From: a virus
Direction: 5' to 3' (one strand)
IMG/VR virus record: IMGVR_UViG_3300044956_000680
Location: 1 to 28,587 of that record
Length of the DNA stretch: 28,587 nucleotides
Positions within the stretch are counted from its first letter, which is position 1. Each line of letters begins with the position of its first letter. The notes beneath the pieces were generated by a model. It ran no database searches. It was not told where the DNA came from and saw only the letters and a program-made list of their open reading frames with translations. Shown here piece after piece: positions 7,882 to 14,165 of the stretch. Both the position numbers and the translations under genes were made by a program.

Positions 7882-7891
7882 GTAATAGAAG
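7862..7891 (+). promoter_or_regulatory. Possible sigma70-type promoter for the RNA region
   Basis: A perfect TTGACA (7862-7867) is followed 18 bases later by TAGAAG (7886-7891; 4 of 6 matches to TATAAT). It would start transcription near 7898, at the edge of the stem-loop-rich segment. The -10 is weak, so this is tentative. Confidence 0.3.
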
Positions 7892-8320
7892 GCTCGCACA
7901 GGCCGATATCGTGTGCTCACGACAAGGGGTTTAAATACGCCCGGACGGAAGTCTCATCGTACCAATGAGCACTCAATCAGTATCCTTAACAGGACCACGA
8001 TCGCAAAACCTGCGGTTTGATTGTTTGAACAGAGTGACTAAAGGGAAAAAGACGTGCTAGTGATAGCACACGGTTTGTATGTATGTTAGCGTATAGATAC
8101 AAGCCCGCCGTTGTATAAAGACACAACTCGAGGTACCGGACAACCGCCTCTGTAATGTTGTAACGCTAAGTGACTGAGTCGACTCGGATGATGACACTTC
8201 TTTGCCCTGCGCGGGCAAAGTGTGACCAAACAATCTGGATGATAACTGTTATCTCGCTTCGCTCGACTTAATAGTATTCATGAGCGCAAGCGAAATGAAT
8301 AGAACTGCGTAGCAGTTCTC
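7890..8320 (+). ncRNA. Candidate large structured RNA, family unknown
   Basis: About 430 bases with no credible reading frame on either strand but many strong stem-loops. (a) 7913-7919 pairs with 7966-7972 (GUGCUCA/UGAGCAC) and encloses 7943-7954, whose loop is GGAA. (b) 7983-7994 UCCU/AGGA. (c) 8006-8018 AAACC/GGUUU. (d) 8054-8069, 6 bp with a GUGA loop. (e) 8072-8105, 9 bp plus an inner 5 bp with a UUAG loop and a 2-base bulge. (f) 8110-8127 GUUGU/ACAAC, with a second ACAAC (8140-8144) and GUUGU (8157-8161) allowing a pseudoknot with GAGG/CCUC (8130-8150). (g) 8174-8187. (h) 8200-8220, a perfect 8 bp. (i) 8241-8253. (j) 8275-8301. (k) 8301-8319. The GGAA and GUGA loops are GNRA only when read on the plus strand, which sets the orientation. 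I do not recognise a known family. Group I and II intron cores, RNase P and tmRNA signatures were not found. Confidence 0.6.
8275..8319. terminator. Hairpin pair between convergent operons, possible bidirectional terminator
   Basis: TATTCAT/ATGAATA (8275-8281 with 8295-8301) is followed by AGAACTGC/GCAGTTCT (8301-8308 with 8312-8319, loop GTA), just before the stop of the minus-strand gene at 8330. There is no long U-tract on either side, so termination efficiency is doubtful. The hairpins may instead be the 3' end of the structured RNA. Confidence 0.35.
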
Positions 8321-8329
8321 AAAAGAGCT

Positions 8330-8668
8330 TTATGATTTAATGTTATCTGGCCAATCACGAAATAGTGCGTGTTGTATATTGCCAGCAACAAACTGATTAA
8401 ATGACTTATGTTTCTCTTCGAGTTCTCCTTGTTGAGGAACAACTCTCTGGAATGCACTTTCTATTTGCCCCATGTCATTGAACTCCATGAGTATCATCCA
8501 CTCTGGCATGTCAGCTATGCTACGGAATCCCATTTTGCAACGTGTGATTCTGTATGATACCATTTTGTCTTCAGCCACTAAGTGATCAAAGAACTTCTTC
8601 ATGTTATTGACCCAGTCTATGTCGCTGATGTCTCCCTCTTTGTCTGCCCAGATTGTGTAAATGTCCAT
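8330..8668 (-). CDS. Small DUF6614-like protein
   Basis: 112 residues beginning MDIYTIWADKEGDISDIDWV, with an internal RITRCKMGFRSIADMPEWMI strand pair and a C-terminal HALFRDWPDN. This resembles a family of ~110-residue alpha/beta (ferredoxin-like) bacterial proteins known as DUF6614, which share the R-L/I-TR-x-K-x-GF pattern and the final FRDFP/WPD motif. The function of that family is unknown to me. The ATG at 8668 lies 3 bases after the amidinotransferase stop with AAGG upstream, so the two are co-translated. It is the last gene of the minus-strand operon. Confidence 0.6.
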   Translation of the reverse strand: MDIYTIWADKEGDISDIDWVNNMKKFFDHLVAEDKMVSYRITRCKMGFRSIADMPEWMILMEFNDMGQIESAFQRVVPQQGELEEKHKSFNQFVAGNIQHALFRDWPDNIKS

Positions 8669-8671
8669 TTG

Positions 8672-9712
8672 CTAGCCTTTTGTAAAAAAATCTTGCATTG
8701 CGCCTTCTCTATGTAAGTCACTGGTAATGCAATGCAATCCGCCGTCCCAAAAGAATCTGTGTCTAAACGGGACAATATGCGGAGTAATGCCGTAGCGTTC
8801 AAGAGCGCGGAATACAGTTTCGTTGTAGTTGAACACTAAGACATTTTTTGGATCAATAATCAGCATGTTAATGTCAAACACAGTTTCTGATACATCACCT
8901 AGCCAATGATTAAGATAATGGTCAACATAGTTGACCACTTCTTGATCCTCTTCAAACCCTGGAATCCACCATTTACCTCGATGTTTTCGATTTGCAAACT
9001 TCATAGTAAGAATATTCTTGTTGTCGCCATCTTTAGCAAATGTCATGTTGGGAAGATATATTACCTCCCAGCCTGGAAAAGTTTTTTCGTAAGTTGGCGC
9101 ATCGTACCCGCTGATAATCAATCCTGGTGCAACAACACAACAAGTTCCGTCGTAGTGCCCACCTGTGTCAACAACATGGTTCCTCGTGTAAGGAAAATGT
9201 TGATTTAACTCTTGTTGATATGTTGTCAACGGTCGATTATAATATTCTGTACCAAAAAATAAATCCTTGCCTAATCTAATAATCTGTGCACCGTTGATCA
9301 ACGCTGGATTCCAAGAGTCAAGTATTGCGTTGCCTTGACCTTTGACATGATCAAGAATATTATCATAAACGCCTGGTCCTGAGTAATACCATTTGTAGTT
9401 TTTGTTGTAACAAGCATGATAAAACTTAGTGCCTACAGTGGTCATAATATCTCTGGGAGTCATCGGCGGCCTAAAAAACTTCTTTGTAGATTCGTCAAAT
9501 GGATTGCTAGGTAACGTAGGCCTAATGACAGTGACTCCAAAATCACTAAGTTTTTGTTCGATTGCTAGAAAGTCTTCTTCTGTTTCTTTAGCCATGTGTT
9601 GAAACAGGCTTCTAACATGCGGACTTTTAATATAGTCATAAAACTCTGGACTGTAACTACGTCCTAAAACACATACTTGCAACGGATCCCAGTGCTGAAA
9701 AACAGAATACAT
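8672..9712 (-). CDS. Amidinotransferase-family protein (glycine amidinotransferase-like)
   Basis: A member of the guanidino-group-modifying (GME) fold. GGHYDG (184-189) supplies the catalytic His186 and the nearby Asp188, VFDINMLIID (278-287) is a family strand, and GGLHCITSDLHREG (324-337) contains the nucleophile Cys328 in the HCxTxDLxR context typical of glycine/arginine amidinotransferases. Length 346 is near the family norm, and all key residues are present, so it is probably active. The donor is likely arginine by family. The acceptor is unknown. It sits in the operon of baseplate genes gp26 and gp51, between a GNAT-like and a DUF6614-like gene, which suggests a small-molecule or protein-modifying role acquired by the phage. 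Confidence 0.85.
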   Translation of the reverse strand: MYSVFQHWDPLQVCVLGRSYSPEFYDYIKSPHVRSLFQHMAKETEEDFLAIEQKLSDFGVTVIRPTLPSNPFDESTKKFFRPPMTPRDIMTTVGTKFYHACYNKNYKWYYSGPGVYDNILDHVKGQGNAILDSWNPALINGAQIIRLGKDLFFGTEYYNRPLTTYQQELNQHFPYTRNHVVDTGGHYDGTCCVVAPGLIISGYDAPTYEKTFPGWEVIYLPNMTFAKDGDNKNILTMKFANRKHRGKWWIPGFEEDQEVVNYVDHYLNHWLGDVSETVFDINMLIIDPKNVLVFNYNETVFRALERYGITPHIVPFRHRFFWDGGLHCITSDLHREGAMQDFFTKG

Positions 9713-9716
9713 TTTA

Positions 9717-10157
9717 TTACACCATTGGCCCTAATAGCTCAAACCCATCTATTTCTTGTTTGTATAAATGTGCCTGCTCGAGATAAAGATACTCAAATCC
9801 CCGAGCTTTGTAGATAGCACACTCTGTTTTCATTGTTTCGATGCCCAGTCTAGTTTTGGGATTGTGATAAGTCCACGCAAACTGATCGCACAAGGCATTG
9901 CGTTCATCGTACCGCCGTATCAAAGAGAACGCAACCATTTGTCCTTGATCAAAGTAGCCTATGACATCAGTCATTGGGTCTGTGTATCTGCTGTGGAACA
10001 TAGGCATCACTGATCCAAAGTGTTTGTAGATACAATAGGCACGATAGATGTTATCTAACTCTTGTATTTGCTCTGCTGTGGGAATAAGATACCCCCACTC
10101 TACTGTGAGTTCATAGTTGGTTTTGGCTAGATCAATCCTGGCAAAGTGATAACTCAT
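9717..10157 (-). CDS. GNAT-like protein
   Basis: 146 residues. The order of secondary structures (N-terminal helices around EQIQELDNIYRAY, strand VIGYFDQGQMVAFSLIRRY, strand ALCDQFAWTYHNPKTRLGIE, helix, then FEYLYLEQAH) resembles the GCN5-related acetyltransferase fold, with RLGIETM in the place of the acetyl-CoA loop. The canonical Q/RxxGxG/A loop is poorly matched, so enzymatic activity is uncertain. Its ATG overlaps the stop of the upstream gene (ATGA) and its stop lies 4 bases before the amidinotransferase start, so they are co-translated. Acetylation of an amino-acid-like substrate together with the amidinotransferase is possible but only inferred. Confidence 0.55.
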   Translation of the reverse strand: MSYHFARIDLAKTNYELTVEWGYLIPTAEQIQELDNIYRAYCIYKHFGSVMPMFHSRYTDPMTDVIGYFDQGQMVAFSLIRRYDERNALCDQFAWTYHNPKTRLGIETMKTECAIYKARGFEYLYLEQAHLYKQEIDGFELLGPMV

Positions 10158-10657
10158 TGTCTGGGATCCCCTCGATGCTGGAACAGTGCCTGCAAGTAGT
10201 CTTCCGGCCAGGCATCGTAGAATCCTTTGTTGGCCATGGTCTTTGCTTTGGCATTGAGATCGCTGAGACTCTGAACCAGAGCCAGTGCATACGTACCTTG
10301 ATTCATGATCAGGCCGTTGACATTTTCTACATCTTCAGGGTGATCTTCCAAAGCCAGCATGTCGTTGTGTAGTAAAAACTCTGTGTTGGCCGAGTGCAAA
10401 CTGGCACTGAATAGAGCATGATTCCATTCTTTGGGATCATACACATAGATAATAACTTCCTTGCCGCCCATGCCCATTCTAGCTTGGTTTTTTAAATCAA
10501 AGTAGGGATTCATGCCCAGATACACTTCGTAGCTGTTTTTCAATCTAGAACTGCGAGCATACGGACAAGGTGGAAATCCGCCCAGTGCAGGGTGCGGAAC
10601 TTCTACAAAGTTCACAATCCAGTCTTCGATGTCTTTTTTAACTTGATCTATGTTCAT
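10154..10657 (-). CDS. Conserved-looking phage protein of unknown function
   Basis: 167 residues, starting MNIDQVKKDIEDWIVNFVEV. A striking segment is HPALGGFPPCPYARSSRL (residues ~22-39), whose CPYA recalls the CPFA motif of DUF1415-type proteins, followed by EVYLGMNPYFDLKNQ and a strand EVIIYVYDPKEWN. No transmembrane segment or catalytic signature is evident. It shares one base with the upstream gp51-like stop/start (TAATG) and four with the downstream GNAT-like gene, so it belongs to the same translational chain. Function not assigned. Confidence 0.7.
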   Translation of the reverse strand: MNIDQVKKDIEDWIVNFVEVPHPALGGFPPCPYARSSRLKNSYEVYLGMNPYFDLKNQARMGMGGKEVIIYVYDPKEWNHALFSASLHSANTEFLLHNDMLALEDHPEDVENVNGLIMNQGTYALALVQSLSDLNAKAKTMANKGFYDAWPEDYLQALFQHRGDPRQ

Positions 10658-10845
10658 TAGAAATGCGGCAGGCCTGTTTTCTTTGTAGTTTCTAGATTTT
10701 CTTTAACTAAATCGCTGATAATCTCTCTCTCGCCCCAACTGAGATTCAATGCTTCTTCGTATGTCAAGCCTCCTCGCATGTACCAACACAACTTTAAGAC
10801 ATCTGCTCTAATAGCTTTGATTTCTTTATCGTTTTGATCAACCAT
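10657..10845 (-). CDS. Small baseplate hub assembly protein, gp51-like
   Basis: 62 residues with AIRADVLKLCWYMRGGLTYE and GEREIISDLVKENLETTKKT. This resembles the short proteins annotated beside gp26 in cyanophages and other marine T4-like phages as baseplate hub assembly (gp51-like). It is much shorter than T4 gp51 (249 residues), so the T4 name is by position and short similarity only. It lies 26 bases after the gp26 stop. A Shine-Dalgarno is not obvious. Confidence 0.55.
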   Translation of the reverse strand: MVDQNDKEIKAIRADVLKLCWYMRGGLTYEEALNLSWGEREIISDLVKENLETTKKTGLPHF

Positions 10846-10871
10846 CTTGGCAATGCGCTCAGGACCCGAGG

Positions 10872-11714
10872 TCAGGAGGCGGAGACGAAAAAATTTGAAA
10901 CATCCATGGTAAACGGAGTTTCATACTGTTTGGTACAGCCCTGACAAGTGATGTGCAACGGTTTGAGCTCAGAAACTTTCTTAAGTTCAGCCATGTGATC
11001 TCTAATGCGATCAAATGTTTCTTTCTCGCAGTTTCTAATGTACTCTTCGATATACTCTGTTTCAACAACCATTTCTCCATCGGCTTGTATCATTGCAATA
11101 CTTTGTGCCATGGCTTTGACAGTCATATTTGTGAGTTTGGCAAAAGCCTGACTGAGACGTTGAACTTTTTCTTCTTCGGGTATATCTGCGGTAGGTAAGA
11201 GTTCAATGAGTTTTTGATCTTGGAACTGGTCCATGGAGTTGGCGTTGACCTGTTGATAGCTCAAGGGCTTGAAGTATATTTGAATGTCACCTAGTTCCAC
11301 TGTGGCAGTGTAGTCTGGACTCTTGATGTTGTCTATAACATTGCGTAGATCCAACCCAAATGAGTTTTCGTGTTGACAGTGAGGACATGCACTTTCAAAC
11401 TCCATCTCGTGTCCGTAGCTGGCAATACGAATAGCAACCAGCACAGTGTCAAGGTCAATAGCTGGAATCTGCCAACCGTCTTTAATGGCAGGAATACAAC
11501 TGGAAATCACCGTGGCAATGGCTGCACCGTTGAACAATGCATCGCTAGTGCGGTACGTGATCTCGTCCATGGCAGTCATTGGATACACCGCTAACTCTCG
11601 ATTGGCAGGCATTTCTAATGCACCTGGCGGATAAAAGTTGCCATCAGATGGCAACTTGATGTAGATAGCAGGCTGTCTAAAGAACCTGCGCAAGGGGTTG
11701 TTGGTTTCTGGCAT
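10872..11714 (-). CDS. 26: Baseplate protein, T4 gp26 family
   Basis: 280 residues with the features of the T4 baseplate gp26 family of marine myoviruses: an N-terminal FFRQPAIYIKLPSDGNFYPP motif, MTAMDEITYRTSDALFNG, and a zinc-ribbon-like pair of CxxC motifs (Cys110/Cys113 in CPHC, Cys257/Cys260 in CQGC). It would act in hub assembly at the centre of the baseplate. AAGGA precedes ATG 11714. It is the first gene of the minus-strand operon and divergent from the tape measure gene. A late-promoter-like GATAAGTA lies upstream on the minus strand (11747-11754). Confidence 0.8.
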   Translation of the reverse strand: MPETNNPLRRFFRQPAIYIKLPSDGNFYPPGALEMPANRELAVYPMTAMDEITYRTSDALFNGAAIATVISSCIPAIKDGWQIPAIDLDTVLVAIRIASYGHEMEFESACPHCQHENSFGLDLRNVIDNIKSPDYTATVELGDIQIYFKPLSYQQVNANSMDQFQDQKLIELLPTADIPEEEKVQRLSQAFAKLTNMTVKAMAQSIAMIQADGEMVVETEYIEEYIRNCEKETFDRIRDHMAELKKVSELKPLHITCQGCTKQYETPFTMDVSNFFVSAS

Positions 11715-11724
11715 TTTTCCTTAC

Positions 11725-11732
11725 CATAAATA
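11725..11732 (+). promoter_or_regulatory. T4-type late promoter octamer CATAAATA (tape measure)
   Basis: CATAAATA stands 8 bases before an ATG (11740) that opens a 10-codon ORF, and 33 bases before the tape measure ATG (11765). The expected transcription start is about 11738. Confidence 0.65.
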
Positions 11733-11739
11733 TTAGTGT

Positions 11740-11772
11740 ATGTTTGTACTTATCTACGTAGATTATGGCTGA
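11740..11772 (+). other. 10-codon upstream ORF overlapping the tape measure start
   Basis: ATG 11740 reads MFVLIYVDYG and stops at TGA 11770-11772, so it spans the tape measure ATG at 11765 in another frame. There is no Shine-Dalgarno for either start. Ribosomes starting at the extreme 5' end and stopping at 11772 could restart at 11765. It may be chance. Confidence 0.3.
11747..11754 (-). promoter_or_regulatory. Possible late promoter octamer GATAAGTA (gp26 operon)
   Basis: The minus strand reads GATAAGTA, like the TATAAGTA and CATAAGTA octamers at 20106 and 20252, with a 33-base distance to the gp26 ATG at 11714 and AAGGA in the leader. It would make this a divergent late-promoter pair with 11725-11732. 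Confidence 0.4.
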
Positions 11773-14149
11773 TTTAGAAAACTCGACCGAATTACTTAAA
11801 CAAGCTCTAGACGAGATTAGAACCAGTTCAACGCTGAGTTCTGCTACTTTGCTCAAACTGGGCAAGGCAGCTGATGCTTTGAACAAAGATTTTAAAGAGT
11901 CTGAAAAAGCCATAGAAGGTGAAACAGACCAACGACTTTCTCTAGCCAAAACACTGAAGTCTTTTGCCAAAGACATGGGCAGTGCGGCTCAGGCCGCAAG
12001 AGAAAATAGAGAAGATTTTCGCTCTCTAAAACCCGCTGTTGATGCTTTTGGTACAGCGGCCAAATACAGTGCTGCCAAAGTAGGTGATGCGATAGCCAGT
12101 GTTGGCGAAGCAATCAGCGGTCTGAGCATGTTCCTTGGCCCCAAAGGCAAAATAATTGGTATGGTCGTTGGTGGTGTTTCGACTATCACCGGCGACATAA
12201 TGAAAAAGTACGGCGAGGCTGCCGTGGAGTTTGCTCAGGCGTATGGCAAGTTTGCACTAGACGAAGTACAAAGAGTTTCTGGTGCTTTCCGAGAAATAGC
12301 CCTGGTTGGCGGCCTAGCCGGTACCAGCATCGACGGATTTGCAGATCAAGCTCGAGCACTAGGCTTGAGCATGGATCAGTATGCTAAGTTAATAGGCAGA
12401 AACTCTGAAACTCTGGCCGCATCGGGTGTTACCGTTAGCCAAGGTGCTAGAGTACTAAGGCAAATAACTACAGCAGGCACAGCGTTTGAACAACAGTTTT
12501 TCAAGCTGGGATTTAGCTTTGAACAGCAAACAGAGTTTTCAGCTAAGTTCCTCGGATTTCAACGAAATCTGACCAAGATAAACTTTGACGATACCAAAGC
12601 TCTCAGCGAAGCCAATCGCAAGTATTTAGCACAAGTTGATGAGTTAGCCAGACTTACAGGTCAGAACAGAGACAAGGTTGCAGCCGACCTTGAAGCCATG
12701 AGTCGTGAACTGCGATTTGGTGCTACCTTGGCCATTGCTGAACAAAAGGGCACAGCAGGGGCTATTACTAAAACTGCTAAACTTCTAGAAACACATGGTA
12801 GCAAAGAACTAGCAGAAGGATTCAAAGATATTTTTGGTGGCGCCACTACTGAGCGTAGTCAAGCACTCATGGCAGCTACTAACAACAGAGCGGCTGCCAT
12901 TGCTGAAGATCTTGAAAATGGCAAGATCAACGAAATCGAAGCCATGCGCCAGTTACAGCAGGCAGTACGAGAAACTAGACAAGCCCTGGGCGCTGATGAG
13001 TTTGAGCGCAGGGTAGGCAAGCTGGGTACTGTACTAGATCCGATGTTAGTGGGCATGCGTAGCCTCAGCGTAGCACAAGATCTCAATGCACAAACACTGG
13101 GCAAAGCCACTGCTGAACAAAAAAGCGATGCTGAGGCCACAGGCAAGAACGTACAAAATCTTTTTCAAGCACAAAAAGTTCTTAGAGACTTTGCTGTGCA
13201 GATAGATGAAATAGTGATGGAAAAACTATTTCCTACTATGGCGCAGAATGTACGTCAGCTCACAGAAGTATTGTCAGCCGGTGCCAATAAGTTAGCTGAA
13301 ATACTAGGAGTCAAAATAGTTAGAGAACCCACTGCACCTGCTACTCCTGTGCCACCTCCTCCGATTACAGGTGAGCAAGTTAACCAAAGACGCCAAGCCG
13401 CAGGACAAGCACCGTTAAGCCTAGAAGCCGCTGAAGCCCAGGCCGGCAGAGAAGCAGTTCAGCGCGAAATAGAACGTCGCAATAGATCCAGGCGCGAAAG
13501 AGCACAACGTAATGCACCATACGGAGCTGCCGGACCGGCTCAGACACCTGCATCAACTGCACCTGGCAGTGATGAATTAGCAGGGTTGAATATCAAGAGC
13601 GCAGAGTCTGTGGGCGGTGGCGCCGCAAGTCCTAAGTTGATTGAACTAGCTAAGAAGATACAGGAAATGTATCCTACTGCTACATTTACAGCTCTTAATG
13701 ACGTATACCATCAAGTAAACCATGTAAACAGCAAGCATACTAGAGGGTTAGCTTTAGACTTCACTACTAATCCTCCGCCAATGGATCTTGCACAGGCTTC
13801 TGAAATAAAGCGTAGCATCCAAGGTCTAGGATTTGCTTCTGTAAAAGATGAATACTTCGCAGATAAAAATAGATACACAACCGGCGGGCACTTCCATGCA
13901 GAACTGGCCTATGGTGGGGTAGTGTCTGGACCCAAATCAGGATATCCTACACTGTTACACGGCACAGAAGCAGTGGTTCCACTGCCAGGCGGACGTAGTA
14001 TACCTGTTGAAATGACAGGCATGACAGACAAGATTGGTGAACAAATGGCAATGATGAATCAACAGATTGATCGATTTGATCAAATGATTAGTCTTCTACA
14101 ATCTAGTGTAGACACACAACAAAAGATATACCGAGCCACCGCAGGCTAA
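11765..14149 (+). CDS. Tape measure / tail-length protein (gp29-like) with C-terminal LAS metallopeptidase domain
   Basis: 794 residues. The N-terminal ~100 are Ala/Lys/Glu-rich helix. Residues ~100-145 are Gly/Ala-rich and hydrophobic (AISGLSMFLGPKGKIIGMVV), as in tape measure membrane segments. Long helical repeats follow to ~490 and a Pro/Arg/Ala-rich linker to ~620. A domain at ~620-720 has the zinc signature of LAS-type peptidases (M15/VanY-MepA): HxxGxAxDF with His658 and Asp665 in KHTRGLALDF, and HFHAEL with His709 and His711. The end has the common tape measure motif YPTLLHGTEAVVPLPGG. It would set tail length and cleave peptidoglycan peptides during genome entry. It is larger than T4 gp29 (590). 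Position between gp26 and gp20 fits. The exact T4 equivalence is inferred. Confidence 0.8.
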   Translation: MADLENSTELLKQALDEIRTSSTLSSATLLKLGKAADALNKDFKESEKAIEGETDQRLSLAKTLKSFAKDMGSAAQAARENREDFRSLKPAVDAFGTAAKYSAAKVGDAIASVGEAISGLSMFLGPKGKIIGMVVGGVSTITGDIMKKYGEAAVEFAQAYGKFALDEVQRVSGAFREIALVGGLAGTSIDGFADQARALGLSMDQYAKLIGRNSETLAASGVTVSQGARVLRQITTAGTAFEQQFFKLGFSFEQQTEFSAKFLGFQRNLTKINFDDTKALSEANRKYLAQVDELARLTGQNRDKVAADLEAMSRELRFGATLAIAEQKGTAGAITKTAKLLETHGSKELAEGFKDIFGGATTERSQALMAATNNRAAAIAEDLENGKINEIEAMRQLQQAVRETRQALGADEFERRVGKLGTVLDPMLVGMRSLSVAQDLNAQTLGKATAEQKSDAEATGKNVQNLFQAQKVLRDFAVQIDEIVMEKLFPTMAQNVRQLTEVLSAGANKLAEILGVKIVREPTAPATPVPPPPITGEQVNQRRQAAGQAPLSLEAAEAQAGREAVQREIERRNRSRRERAQRNAPYGAAGPAQTPASTAPGSDELAGLNIKSAESVGGGAASPKLIELAKKIQEMYPTATFTALNDVYHQVNHVNSKHTRGLALDFTTNPPPMDLAQASEIKRSIQGLGFASVKDEYFADKNRYTTGGHFHAELAYGGVVSGPKSGYPTLLHGTEAVVPLPGGRSIPVEMTGMTDKIGEQMAMMNQQIDRFDQMISLLQSSVDTQQKIYRATAG

Positions 14150-14150
14150 C

Positions 14151-14158
14151 GTTAAATA
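14151..14158 (+). promoter_or_regulatory. Late promoter octamer GTTAAATA (portal), 8 bases from start
   Basis: GTTAAATA ends 8 bases before the portal ATG (14166), with GCACTATG at the start codon and no Shine-Dalgarno. The predicted leader is 0-3 bases. Confidence 0.5.
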
Positions 14159-14165
14159 TAGCACT

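Noticed and set aside
7929-7936. TTTAAATA octamer as a late promoter
   Set aside because: It is inside the structured RNA region and has no gene start nearby.
7882-8329. Group I intron
   Set aside because: One stretch (GAGTGACTAAAGGG at ~8033) recalls the R element, but no matching S element or P/Q pair follows in order, and no downstream exon exists.
7882-8329. tRNA, tmRNA, RNase P RNA or group II intron domain V
   Set aside because: The T-loop GTTCGA sequence, the RNase P core and the domain V hairpin signature were looked for by eye and not found on either strand.
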